From positions 3,472,001-3,536,000 of the forward strand of contig NZ_CP016364.1 of assembly GCF_001888185.1 (NCBI RefSeq): 64,000 nt of DNA, written 5' to 3'. The stretch is from Phaeobacter porticola. Lineage in GTDB: Bacteria; Pseudomonadota; Alphaproteobacteria; Rhodobacterales; Rhodobacteraceae. Under the pieces are notes generated by a model, which did not search any database, was not told where the DNA came from, and saw nothing but the letters and a program-made list of their open reading frames with translations. Position numbers and translations under genes: made by a program. Below, one piece after another: positions 7,970 to 16,889 of this stretch; within the stretch, counting starts at the first letter, position 1; the number at the start of each line of letters is the position of its first letter.

Positions 7970-9271
7970 TCAGCGCTTGATGTTGGTGGTTTCCTGCAAC
8001 ATCTCATCCACAGTCTGGATGACTTTCGCATTTGACGAATAGGCACGCTGGGTCTGAATCATATTTGTCAGCTCACCCGCCACATCGGTTGCGGATTCCT
8101 CACGAGCGTACCCCAAGATGTCCCCGGTCGGTCCTTCACCCGCATTCCATAGGAAATATGAACCGCTTTCGCTTGATGGCATATAGGTCTGACGATCCAT
8201 GGCAATCATGCCGTTTGGATTGGGAAGATCAACCAGCGGCACCTGATAGACGACGCGGCTGACGCCCGTGTCGTAGTTAGCATGGACAAAGCCAGCCTCA
8301 TCAATTTCCACACCGGTAAAGTTGCCAACCGGCGCGCCGTCTTTGGAGATGGACGCAGGCGCAAAAGTGTCGGAGAGCTGGGTCAAACCATTGTCATCAC
8401 CCAGCGTACCGATATTAATCTCCATCGGGCCACCTGCGACAGATACAATGATCGAACCGGTTGCCGCGTCATAGGCACCACCGGTGGTCGCCGTTACCGC
8501 ATTCAGCGCACCGCCAGAGGTTCGATTGTCATCAAAGGTCAGCGTGTATTCCCCAATCGGTGTCCCGCCGGTTGCTGTATCCGTGATAATCATGGTCCAT
8601 TCATTCGACTCGCCGGTCCCAGGAACAGTTGGTACGAATTCAATCTGCAGGCTCTCGGATTTCCCAAGGTTGTCATAGTATTCGATCGACAGGTTCTCAC
8701 TGGTGCCAGCCGATGTTGATTCGGTGGCGGTCGCCGGCAGGTTCACACCCAGCGACATCTCAGTTGTCGGCTCACCGGATAGTTTGTTCACATTGAAACG
8801 CACCGGCTCCAACGCGTCAGATGTATCACGCGCATAGGGTGGAATGGTTCCATCGGATTGGGCTGGCCAACCCATTAGGACCAGGCCGGATTCGGTTGCC
8901 AACAGACCATCCGCATTGGTTCGGAAAGACGCGGTCGTCGTCAGCATCATCTGAGGGTTGGTCGCACCCGTTTCAACCTCATTTATAGACGCAACCGGCA
9001 GCATACCACGGCCGCGGACGGCCAGATCAGTAGCATTGCTTGTTGTTACCAGCGGGCCACGCTCATCAATCAAGCGCACATTCGTGGTACGCACACCACC
9101 TGCTGAGTAGGCTCCACCAGAGGAGCTCATCACCATCGAATGGAAATCCGTCTGAACCCGCTTATAGCCGGGCGTCGAGGCATTTGCGATATTGTCGGAT
9201 ATGGAGGCCAGTCGACTGGCATTCGCGCTAAGGCCGGCAACGCCAGCATTAAGTGAGGAAGAAATCGTCAT
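7970..9271 (-). CDS. flgE: Flagellar hook protein FlgE
   Basis: FlgE polymerises into the hook. I choose ATG 9271, preceded by AAAGG, which gives MTISSSLNAGVAGLSANASR. An upstream in-frame start at 9292 has no support. The 433-residue protein has the rod/hook motif NIANASTPGYKRVQ near residue 32-45 and ends with the conserved ELTNMIQTQRAYSSNAKVIQ helix. The middle is rich in Gly, Thr and Asp, as in other hook proteins. It is the first gene of flgE-flgK-flgL-flgI, and a CtrA-like box lies 59 bp upstream. Confidence 0.94.
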   Translation of the reverse strand: MTISSSLNAGVAGLSANASRLASISDNIANASTPGYKRVQTDFHSMVMSSSGGAYSAGGVRTTNVRLIDERGPLVTTSNATDLAVRGRGMLPVASINEVETGATNPQMMLTTTASFRTNADGLLATESGLVLMGWPAQSDGTIPPYARDTSDALEPVRFNVNKLSGEPTTEMSLGVNLPATATESTSAGTSENLSIEYYDNLGKSESLQIEFVPTVPGTGESNEWTMIITDTATGGTPIGEYTLTFDDNRTSGGALNAVTATTGGAYDAATGSIIVSVAGGPMEINIGTLGDDNGLTQLSDTFAPASISKDGAPVGNFTGVEIDEAGFVHANYDTGVSRVVYQVPLVDLPNPNGMIAMDRQTYMPSSESGSYFLWNAGEGPTGDILGYAREESATDVAGELTNMIQTQRAYSSNAKVIQTVDEMLQETTNIKR

Positions 9272-9329
9272 GGATACGCCTTTCTGCTGCATCGAATCTT
9301 TCTTGATGCAACAGCTAGCCGATTGCCCA

Positions 9330-9344
9330 TTAACGGGCGGCTAA
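9330..9344 (-). promoter_or_regulatory. CtrA-like box upstream of flgE
   Basis: TTAACGGGCGGCTAA matches TTAA-N7-TTAA with one mismatch. It is followed on the + strand by CAGATAAA, the same bases that flank the motB box about 950 bp away. This suggests that the two promoters share one architecture. Confidence 0.6.
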
Positions 9345-9394
9345 CAGATAAAATTGTCTGATCTGTTGGCCGCCCATTGCTGACGATTCATCGC

Positions 9395-10231
9395 TTATTT
9401 CCGCAAAAGAATGATCTCTATCCGGTTGTTTCGCGCTGACATGGGATTGGTATCAGTCAGTTTTCGATCTGCATGCCCCGTCACCCGGTGCATGCGTTTC
9501 GAGACTGTCCCACCTGTTTCCAGCATGATCCGTGTCGCATTGGCACGCGAATGAGACAGTTCCCAAACCGGATTATTGGCAACAACAACCGCGTTGGACC
9601 GCGTATGACCGCCAATCGCGATATTGTTTTCAACAACGCCAGTAACGCGTGACACCATCTGTACGATATCCCGAAACAACAAGGTTGGCTCAGCCGTGCC
9701 TTCCTTGAACAAGGGCGAGTCTTCGGTGTCGAAAAGTTCGACCACTAACCCTTCGTCGGTGACGCGGGTAATGATGTGCTGTGCCATCTCGATCGAGACC
9801 ATGCTTTCGCCGCCTCGGCCCTTTAGCTGCTCTTCCAACGCGCGGAACTGTTCATCCGCCGCTTCTCGATCCTTGTCTTGTTCGACACCAGAATCGCCCT
9901 TTGCCTGCTGCGCATCCGCAGGATTGACATCAGACGCACCGGTACCGTTCTGAGGCTTGATCTCCTCAGTGAACATACTGTCACCGCTGAAAGCCCCATT
10001 ACCACCGCCAGAAACCCGGCTCAGCGGAATGGTCGGCGAGAAGTAATCCGCCAGCCCTTTTCGTTGTTTCTCAGTCGTTGCATTGAGCAGCCACATCAAC
10101 ATGAAGAACGCCATCATAGCCGTAACGAAGTCCGCATATGCGACCTTCCAGGCACCACCGTGATGACCATCGCCACCACCTGACTTTTTCTTCTTGATGA
10201 TAATGGGCGCCACATTTCCTTGTGCGCTCAT
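9395..10231 (-). CDS. motB: Flagellar motor stator protein MotB
   Basis: MotB anchors the MotAB proton-driven stator to peptidoglycan. I choose ATG 10231, with AAGGTGGTGG just upstream. A GTG at 10240 would add three residues. The 278-residue product has the single membrane helix AYADFVTAMMAFFMLMWLL at about 31-49. The proton-carrying Asp is residue 34 (AYAD). The C-terminal OmpA-like domain has NNPVWELSHSRANATRIML and a conserved SARNNRIEIIL end. It is transcribed on its own, and a perfect CtrA box lies 46 bp upstream of the start. Confidence 0.95.
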   Translation of the reverse strand: MSAQGNVAPIIIKKKKSGGGDGHHGGAWKVAYADFVTAMMAFFMLMWLLNATTEKQRKGLADYFSPTIPLSRVSGGGNGAFSGDSMFTEEIKPQNGTGASDVNPADAQQAKGDSGVEQDKDREAADEQFRALEEQLKGRGGESMVSIEMAQHIITRVTDEGLVVELFDTEDSPLFKEGTAEPTLLFRDIVQMVSRVTGVVENNIAIGGHTRSNAVVVANNPVWELSHSRANATRIMLETGGTVSKRMHRVTGHADRKLTDTNPMSARNNRIEIILLRK

Positions 10232-10277
10232 ATCCACCACCTTTTATTCACCCAATACCGGGATATCAGGCGGTCTC

Positions 10278-10292
10278 TTAAGTGGGCCTTAA
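10278..10292 (-). promoter_or_regulatory. CtrA box upstream of motB
   Basis: TTAAGTGGGCCTTAA is a perfect TTAA-N7-TTAA match to the CtrA site. It is followed by CAGATAAA on the + strand, exactly as before flgE. The placement, 46 bp from the motB start, suits activator binding over a -35 region. Confidence 0.7.
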
Positions 10293-10419
10293 CAGATAAA
10301 TTTGCCGGCAGTTATGTCGCCATTCCGGGCGGTTCAGGGTCACGAACAGGGGTTTTCGGCTACAATTCAAGGTGTTTGGCGACGTCGCTTGCCACGTATA
10401 TCAGCGACATCGCCTGATT

Positions 10420-12039
10420 TCAGTCCTCTAGCAGAACCTCGTCATATGATTCTCGCAGCTTGTTCTTTAGCACCTTGCCAGTACCACCCAACGGCAGCGT
10501 ATCGACAAAAACCACCCGATCCGGGATCTGCCAGCTGGCCACTTTACCCTTGTAATGAGCCAGCAACGCTGCCTCTGTCACGCTTGGGTTGCGTTTGACG
10601 GCGATCACGACGGGGCGCTCATCCCATTTTGGATGCTTAGCCGCAATCGCGGCAGCCTGCGCAATATCCGAGTGAGACATGGCGATATCCTCCAGCTCGA
10701 CGGTCGAAATCCACTCGCCCCCTGACTTGATGATGTCTTTGGACCGATCGCGGATGATCATATAGCCATCGGCATCAATCGTAGCGACGTCGCCAGTGTT
10801 GAACCAGCCATCTGCGGTCAGCGCGGAATCATCCGCGCGGAAATAGCTGTCGATGACCCAATGACCACAAATCTGTAGATTGCCCTCGGTCTTGCCGTCA
10901 TTGGGCAATATCGTGCCTGCATCATCAACAAGGCGTAGATTGATGCCATAAGGAGCACGTCCCTGTCCCTCCCGCAGTTTTTCTTGGGCATCCGAATCTA
11001 ATGTACTGTGTTTCTGCAACAGCTGGTTCAACGTCCCAATCGGGCTGGTTTCGGTCATGCCCCAGGCATGCACCAGTTCGACACCATATTTATCACGGAA
11101 GGTTGGAATCATCACAGTTGGCAACGCTGAGCCGCCAACGATGGTCCGCTCAAGACTTGCGGCAGTACAACCGGTTTCCTCCAACCCTTGCAGAAGCCCC
11201 ATCCAGATCGTAGGCACACCCAGTGCCACAGTGATCTTCTCTGCATCAATTAGCTTCGCCAGACTGACACCATCCAGATTCGGACCTGGCAGAACCAGCT
11301 TGGCTCCCACTGCAGCAGCGATATAGGGCGTACCCCAGGCGTTCACGTGGAACATCGGCACCACCGCCAGAACCGTGTCGCGCGCGCGCAGGCCAATACC
11401 GTCAGGCTGGTTCCCCCCCAGCGTATGCAGCACGCTGGTGCGATGCGTGTACTCTACGCCTTTTGGGTTGCCGGTGGTGCCCGAAGTGTAACACAGGCTT
11501 GATGGCAGATTTTCATCTAGATCTGGCCAGTCGAAATCACCGGTCTCTGCCGCCAGCAATTCATCATAGAACAGAACTCCATCTATCTGCGCCGCGATAT
11601 CTGCATCACGCGGCCCCATCACGACAATATGCTTTACCTCTGTAAACTGGGCGCGCAGCTGCGCCACTGCGGGTACAAACGTGGTATCGATGAACAACAC
11701 CTGATCTTCGGCATGGTTTATTATATAGATCAGTTGTTCGGCCTTTAGGCGCGGATTGATCGTGTGACATACAAAGCCCCCGCCAGAGACGCCGAAATAA
11801 ATTTCCAAATGCCTGCGGTTGTTCCATGCGATAGTGCCGCAACGGGCCCCTTGCTCCAACCCCAAACGGTTCAATGCAGCGGCCAGCCGTCGAGCGTTGG
11901 TATCTATGTCCCCCCAGGTCATGTGCACCGTCTCGCCCGAAGTCTCGACAGATGTGACTGTGGTTCCGGCGTGAAAACGACCCGCATGTTCGATCAGCGA
12001 GCCAATTGTCAACTGTTTGTGCATCATCTTGCCAAGCAT
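10420..12039 (-). CDS. Acyl-CoA ligase of the DmdB-like family
   Basis: This is an AMP-forming enzyme that activates a carboxylic acid to its CoA thioester in two steps through an acyl-adenylate. ATG 12039 is preceded by GGAG. The 539-residue product has the AMP-binding signature CYTSGTTGNPKGVEYTHR at about 180-197, GWFNTGDVATIDADGYM, and the C-terminal catalytic-lysine segment PLGGTGKVLKNKLRE. Its length and the sequence GTIAWNNRRHLEIYFGVSG resemble the medium-chain and methylmercaptopropionate-CoA ligases (DmdB) of roseobacters as I remember them. The substrate cannot be read from the sequence. It is 25 bp downstream of a GMC oxidoreductase gene, so an alcohol-to-acyl-CoA route is conceivable. 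Confidence 0.85.
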   Translation of the reverse strand: MLGKMMHKQLTIGSLIEHAGRFHAGTTVTSVETSGETVHMTWGDIDTNARRLAAALNRLGLEQGARCGTIAWNNRRHLEIYFGVSGGGFVCHTINPRLKAEQLIYIINHAEDQVLFIDTTFVPAVAQLRAQFTEVKHIVVMGPRDADIAAQIDGVLFYDELLAAETGDFDWPDLDENLPSSLCYTSGTTGNPKGVEYTHRTSVLHTLGGNQPDGIGLRARDTVLAVVPMFHVNAWGTPYIAAAVGAKLVLPGPNLDGVSLAKLIDAEKITVALGVPTIWMGLLQGLEETGCTAASLERTIVGGSALPTVMIPTFRDKYGVELVHAWGMTETSPIGTLNQLLQKHSTLDSDAQEKLREGQGRAPYGINLRLVDDAGTILPNDGKTEGNLQICGHWVIDSYFRADDSALTADGWFNTGDVATIDADGYMIIRDRSKDIIKSGGEWISTVELEDIAMSHSDIAQAAAIAAKHPKWDERPVVIAVKRNPSVTEAALLAHYKGKVASWQIPDRVVFVDTLPLGGTGKVLKNKLRESYDEVLLED

Positions 12040-12064
12040 CTTGTCTTTCTCCGAATAAAATAAG

Positions 12065-13681
12065 TCAGGCGTGGGCCGTGGCGCCACGAATAATATCTGC
12101 GGCTTTTTCAGCGATCATGATTGTCGGCGCATTGGTATTGCCACCAATCAGACGCGGCATGACCGAAGCATCGACCACCCGCAGACCGTCCAAGCCATGA
12201 ACACGCAGCGACGGGTCAACCACCGCAAGCGGATCAGTCCCCATTTTGCAGGTGCCAACCGGGTGATAGATCGTATCAGCCCGCGCGCGGATATGTTGTT
12301 CCAATGCGACGTCGTCGACATCGCCCTGCATGAACAGTTCTTTGTGGATATAGCCTGCCAAGGGCTCCGCGGTCATGATCTGTTGTGCCTTACGCACCCC
12401 CTTGATCAGAATGTCCAGATCACGTGAATCCGCCAAAAATTGCGGGTCTATAAGAGGTGCCGCCATAGCGTCAGCGCTGGTCAATCCAACCGAGCCGCGT
12501 GAGTTCGGTCGCAGAACGCAGATATGGCAGCTGAATCCGTGTCCCATGTGCAACTTGCGTGCATGATCATCAACGATAGAGATCACAAAATGCAGCTGCA
12601 CGTCGGCGCGGTCTTCGGTTGGGTCAGTTTTCAAGAATGCGGCGCCCTCGGCGAAGGGAGTGGCAATCATACCTTCGCCAGATTTGCGCCAATTCAGTAC
12701 ATGGCGCAGCAACGAAACACCGCCTGGCACGGAAATGCCAAAGTTATCACGGTCCTTCGACTTGTAGGCCAGCGTGAAATCAAGGTGGTCCTGCAGGTTC
12801 TGACCCACGCCGGGCAGCTCATGCACCATATCAATCCCGTGCGGATTAATGTCCTCGCGGCGCCCCACGCCCGACAGTTGCAACAGCTGTGGCGAATTGA
12901 ACGCTCCGCCGCATAGGATCACTTCTTGCCTCGCCCGAACTTCGTGATCGGAGCGGCGCCGACGATAGCACACTCCAATGGCCCGCTTGCCATCAAACAG
13001 AATACGGCTGGCATGAGCGCGAGTGATCACCGTCAGGTTCGGTCGATCCATCACCGGATGTAGGTAGGCCGCAGCCGCCGAGCATCGCTCACCATTGCGC
13101 GCCTCACCGTGGAATTGCGTCACCTGATAGAGGCCGATCCCTTCGTTGTCGCCAGTGTTGAAATCTTCGCGATGTCGTATCTGGAGGGATCGTCCAGCCC
13201 TGATAAAGGCCTCTGTGATAGGACGCGGTGATTTCTGGTCGCTTACTTGCAGCGGTCCGCTACCTCCATGGAGGTCATCCCCACCGCGTTCGTTATTCTC
13301 TGATTTCTGGAAATAGGGCAGCACCGATTGCCAGTCCCAGCCATCACAGCCAAGTTCCGCCCATTCATCGTAGTCTTTCGCGTGGCCACGCACGTAAAGC
13401 ATGGCGTTGATTGCACTGGATCCGCCGAGTGCTTTGCCTCGGGGCTGATATCCACGGCGCCCATTCAGGCCAGGTTGGGGCGCTGTTTCATAGGCCCAAT
13501 TGTTGATCTTTGGCCGCCCCGGCAGCATAGCGACAACGGCGGCTGGGGTTCGGACCAACAGCCCGTCACCGCGTCCACCGGCCTCCAGCAAGCAAACCGT
13601 GACATTCGGATCCTCGCTCAATCGCGCGGCCAATGTAGACCCCGCCGATCCGCCACCGACGATCACATAATCCGCTTCCAT
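12065..13681 (-). CDS. GMC-family FAD oxidoreductase (choline/alcohol dehydrogenase type)
   Basis: Flavoenzymes of the GMC family oxidise primary alcohols such as choline, aliphatic alcohols or polyethylene glycol. ATG 13681 follows GGGAGG. The 538-residue protein begins with the FAD-binding fold (DYVIVGGGSAGSTLA, residues 4-18). It contains the GMC signature RGKALGGSSAINAMLYVRG and the active-site segment YHPVGTCKMG at about residue 473, and it ends NTNAPTIMIAEKAADIIRG. It resembles BetA and AlkJ. The absence of betB, betI or a choline transporter argues against a dedicated glycine-betaine locus. It is the first gene of a two-gene operon with the acyl-CoA ligase. Confidence 0.85.
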   Translation of the reverse strand: MEADYVIVGGGSAGSTLAARLSEDPNVTVCLLEAGGRGDGLLVRTPAAVVAMLPGRPKINNWAYETAPQPGLNGRRGYQPRGKALGGSSAINAMLYVRGHAKDYDEWAELGCDGWDWQSVLPYFQKSENNERGGDDLHGGSGPLQVSDQKSPRPITEAFIRAGRSLQIRHREDFNTGDNEGIGLYQVTQFHGEARNGERCSAAAAYLHPVMDRPNLTVITRAHASRILFDGKRAIGVCYRRRRSDHEVRARQEVILCGGAFNSPQLLQLSGVGRREDINPHGIDMVHELPGVGQNLQDHLDFTLAYKSKDRDNFGISVPGGVSLLRHVLNWRKSGEGMIATPFAEGAAFLKTDPTEDRADVQLHFVISIVDDHARKLHMGHGFSCHICVLRPNSRGSVGLTSADAMAAPLIDPQFLADSRDLDILIKGVRKAQQIMTAEPLAGYIHKELFMQGDVDDVALEQHIRARADTIYHPVGTCKMGTDPLAVVDPSLRVHGLDGLRVVDASVMPRLIGGNTNAPTIMIAEKAADIIRGATAHA

Positions 13682-13920
13682 CGTAGCCTCCCTCGTCCGC
13701 AACTCTCCCACGTCGCTGGCAGATGAGCGCCGCTTTTGAATAGCCTGTCCATACTGACGGAACGTCATTCCATCGCAAGACGGACCATACGAAGGTCGGG
13801 CTTGAAAGAGGATATCGGTACCGCAGATGGCGCGCGATGCCCGGCCACATCATCACAAATGACGTTCTCAACCAGCTGAGCAACGGCGGCATCCCGTGCG
13901 AGCGATGGTTCGCCGGTGTC

Positions 13921-13954
13921 TGTGCGGCGTGCATCCGCATCGGCACGCCGCACA
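13921..13954. repeat. 11-bp perfect inverted repeat after the hemY stop
   Basis: TGTGCGGCGTG (13921-13931) and CACGCCGCACA (13944-13954) enclose a 12-nt loop, starting 8 bp past the hemY stop codon. No T run follows on the minus strand, so it may be an mRNA 3'-end structure rather than a classic terminator. A 62-codon open frame overlapping it is not credible as a gene. The remaining bases, 13682-13920, show nothing recognisable beyond the ligase-oxidoreductase promoter space. Confidence 0.45.
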
Positions 13955-13961
13955 AAACGGT

Positions 13962-15488
13962 CTATTTTGTGTCTTTGATATCCGGTGTCTCCACGCCGGA
14001 AACCGCCTCGTCAGCGGTGTGTATTTCAGTCGCCACGACCCCTGTTTCTGCCTCGCTTTCCAGCAGTTCAGTCTCTGGAATATCAGACGCATCCGGCCCG
14101 GCAGCACCCACTGGCGCGCCTGTGATAAGCGGCAGCACCTGGGCACCCGTCACCCCCGACACCTCAGGGGTCTCAGGGCGTCGCCAGCTAAGCGTGTCAA
14201 AACTGGCGCAATTTTCGCAGACCGGTGCCCACTCGGCGTGGATGTGATTGCAGTTTTCACAAACCCACAGCGGTCCGCGCGGCGCGTTCAATGCTCGCGC
14301 CAACCAGCCCTGGATGATCGCGTCAGAGGCGCCTTCGCCCTTTTCAATAGCGGCCATCAAAGTCAACGCCCGTGCATCTGGTGCACGTTCAACAAGATCG
14401 CCCAGCGCCCGGCGCGCTTCAGGAAAATCTTCGGCAACAATGTGCAGCTCAGCCATCACCAGACGGGTTTCATCATGCTGCGGAGCCAAGCGAGATAATT
14501 GAGCAAAGCGCTTAACCCGTTCAGCCGCGCTCTCATGCGGCTCTACCTCGGCAAACGCATGCGCAAGATCAGGGTGCGGCTGTGCCTCCCAAGCCTTTTT
14601 CAAGACGCGGATCGCATTTCGTTTCTTGTCACGCGCCAGATAGGCACGTGCCGCCATCGCGGCAGCCGGCACCAAATCGGGCGAAAGCCGGTTTGCCTCA
14701 ATCGCCTGTTCCTGCTGCTCCACGGTTGCCCCGTCTTCGACAATCGCCTTAGAGGCCGACAACGCCAACACGGCATCGCGACGTTTGTAGACGTCACGTG
14801 GCAGGGTACCCGTCTTCAACTTGGTGGTCAGCGTCTTGCGCGCCCCCCCCCAATCCTGCGCACGTGCCTGTAATGTCAGCAACGTATCCTGCACCTCTTC
14901 GTGTTTGGGACGCAGCGCCAGTGCCTTTTCTGCCAGTTGCCGCGCGGTGTCGGTATCCCCTTCAGACAGCTTTTGCTTCATGATCCCACGCACCCCAACA
15001 AAACGGGTGGAGTGATTGCTGACCAACCGTTTGTAGGCCTCGGCCGCCTTCTTGGTGTCGCCTGCCAGCTCTGCCGCTTGCGCGGTCAAAAGGTCGGTAA
15101 GCTCAGGCCTAGCAAGGTATTTTTCCGCCCGCGCGGCCTTGGCCATAGCCAGACGCCCCTCTCCCGAGGCCAGCGCCATCAACCCGTCTGACAGGGCCTG
15201 ATATCCTTTACGCTCACGTCCCTTGTCAAAATAGCGCGAGATGGCGGTTTCATCTCCGTTCAGAAATCGCAACGTCGCCAACAAAAATGACAGCACTTTG
15301 AACATCAGCCAAACCGCAAACACCAGCACTGACAATGCAATCACCGACTGTAACGCGCTCAGGGTATACTCTGTCCCTGCTACAGTAATCTGAATGCCGC
15401 CCGCAGTTTCAGTCAGCAGCGCAGCGCCAAAGGCCAGCACCGCAACAATTGCGACGAATACGAGGATCTTCAACAACGACCAGAGCAT
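13962..15488 (-). CDS. hemY: HemY-like membrane tetratricopeptide protein
   Basis: Proteins called HemY in proteobacterial hemD operons are membrane-anchored helical-repeat proteins; their link to haem synthesis rests mainly on operon position. The 508-residue product has two membrane helices (about 4-26 and 45-67, a HemY_N domain) followed by TPR-like helices, for example ARQLAEKALALRPKHEEVQ. At about 406-426 it carries WVCENCNHIHAEWAPVCENC, two CxxC pairs that look like a zinc ribbon, as in the LapB/YciM protein. It is 10 bp downstream of the mitofilin-like gene. It is not the protoporphyrinogen oxidase of the same name. Confidence 0.85.
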   Translation of the reverse strand: MLWSLLKILVFVAIVAVLAFGAALLTETAGGIQITVAGTEYTLSALQSVIALSVLVFAVWLMFKVLSFLLATLRFLNGDETAISRYFDKGRERKGYQALSDGLMALASGEGRLAMAKAARAEKYLARPELTDLLTAQAAELAGDTKKAAEAYKRLVSNHSTRFVGVRGIMKQKLSEGDTDTARQLAEKALALRPKHEEVQDTLLTLQARAQDWGGARKTLTTKLKTGTLPRDVYKRRDAVLALSASKAIVEDGATVEQQEQAIEANRLSPDLVPAAAMAARAYLARDKKRNAIRVLKKAWEAQPHPDLAHAFAEVEPHESAAERVKRFAQLSRLAPQHDETRLVMAELHIVAEDFPEARRALGDLVERAPDARALTLMAAIEKGEGASDAIIQGWLARALNAPRGPLWVCENCNHIHAEWAPVCENCASFDTLSWRRPETPEVSGVTGAQVLPLITGAPVGAAGPDASDIPETELLESEAETGVVATEIHTADEAVSGVETPDIKDTK

Positions 15489-15498
15489 GGCAGCTTCC

Positions 15499-16836
15499 TT
15501 ATTTGGCGTTCAGGCTTTGGGCCAGTTCATTCACGGCAGAGACCGCAGCAAGACGGGCGCGGGCAGCCGCTTCCCAATCGGACAGCGGCATACGTGCTGT
15601 TTTGGGCAGGGCATCCAGTTCCGCCATTGCGGCCTGCAAGTCGCCACTATCAACCGCTGCTTCGGCGCGTGACAGCACCGCATCCGGATCGTCTCCGTCA
15701 CGGATTTCAACTGACCGCGCGCCAAGCTGACGTTGGATATAGGCCGCAATACCTCCGCTCCCCTTGGTCTCCTGCCGTGCAGCAGCAAGTGCCTCTCGCG
15801 CCGCCGGGGCGAACCCATCGCGCAGGCTGGACAGAGTTCGGACACCTGCCTCAGCTGAGCCGGTAAGCGCACTAGGAGCAGCGACTTCCATCGCCGCCAA
15901 TTCCTCAATCATGCCGCCAAAGCTGCTGCCTGCATCAATCGCTGAGCGCATCCGTGCAACAATGCTCTGAGCCCCGGCGATCCGCGCGGCTTCGGCACTT
16001 GCAGCTTCCATATCACGAGCTTCGGCGACCATCTTTTCAACTTCGACCCGTTGCGCCGCGAGGCTATCCTGCAACTTGGTCAACTCCGCTTCAAACGCGG
16101 CAGTAGCGGCAGGGCTTGCGCCATCGGTGATCGGGCGGTTTTCCAGCGCCTCCATACGGGCCGTCAGCCCATCAAGCATATCTACCAGTCCGGCATCCGC
16201 AGTGCTGGGTTCTGCAGATTGCAGGTCAACGATGTCCTGTGCCAGCGTTTCCATACGCGTCTCAACCGTCTCAAGCGAAGTTGCTCTAGCTTCTGTAGTA
16301 CGGCTTTCCAGCTCGGTAATGCGCCCATATAACCTCTGCTGCACCGCCTCCAACGCTGCGCTATCAACGGCTGGGGCCGCGCGCCACGACGGCGGCAAAA
16401 CATCATCTAGCAGGTTTGACTGACCAGCCACAAAACCAAGACCAGCCGCTACAAAACCGCCCAAGAGCGCAGCCCCAAAGCCACCGCGTTTTTCAATGAC
16501 GCGCTCAACCTCAGGCGTCGGCGCCAGCACAGGGCCGTCCGGTGTTTGTACCGTATCTTGCAAATGACTGCTGTGAGTATCTGAGAGATCATCCATTACG
16601 TCATCTGACGCATTCAGCTCTGTACCGACAGGTTCTGCGGACGGCGCTGCGTTCAGGTCCGCACCTTCGATGTTACCTGCATCGACTACATTGGCATCAG
16701 GTATCTGGTTATCTTCGGTCCCCTCGGGTGCAGAATGTCCTTCCTCAAGGATGGCATCCGCGTCAATGTCCTGATCGGAGACAGACATCTGGTTATTATC
16801 CGCCAGTATTTCATCGGATTTTTTCTTGTCAGCCAC
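15499..16836 (-). CDS. Mitofilin-like inner-membrane protein (COG4223 type)
   Basis: This family sits between hemD and hemY in alphaproteobacteria and is related to mitochondrial Mic60, which shapes inner-membrane folds. I choose GTG 16836 with GAGGGGG upstream. A TTG at 16860 would add 8 residues and overlap that site. The 445-residue protein has a long acidic N-terminal tail (Glu/Asp/Asn-rich, about 1-100) and one membrane helix at about 117-139 (Gly/Ala-rich). A long coiled-coil region follows (LYGRITELESRTTEARATSL and further), then a C-terminal mitofilin-like segment with LDALPKTARMPLSDWEAAAR. Confidence 0.75.
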   Translation of the reverse strand: MADKKKSDEILADNNQMSVSDQDIDADAILEEGHSAPEGTEDNQIPDANVVDAGNIEGADLNAAPSAEPVGTELNASDDVMDDLSDTHSSHLQDTVQTPDGPVLAPTPEVERVIEKRGGFGAALLGGFVAAGLGFVAGQSNLLDDVLPPSWRAAPAVDSAALEAVQQRLYGRITELESRTTEARATSLETVETRMETLAQDIVDLQSAEPSTADAGLVDMLDGLTARMEALENRPITDGASPAATAAFEAELTKLQDSLAAQRVEVEKMVAEARDMEAASAEAARIAGAQSIVARMRSAIDAGSSFGGMIEELAAMEVAAPSALTGSAEAGVRTLSSLRDGFAPAAREALAAARQETKGSGGIAAYIQRQLGARSVEIRDGDDPDAVLSRAEAAVDSGDLQAAMAELDALPKTARMPLSDWEAAARARLAAVSAVNELAQSLNAK

Positions 16837-16889
16837 GCCGACGTCCCCCTCGATTCTCAAAATCTCATAACATCAACTCAGCAATAAAC

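Noticed and set aside
11341-11356. A further parS-like site (GTTCACGTGGAACAT)
   Set aside because: It shares only the CACGTG core with several mismatches in the arms, lies in a coding region and is over 40 kb from the two perfect sites.
13765-13953. 62-codon frame after the hemY stop
   Set aside because: It overlaps an 11-bp inverted repeat and has no family resemblance. The product is Arg/Ala/Asp-rich, as expected from random GC-rich DNA.
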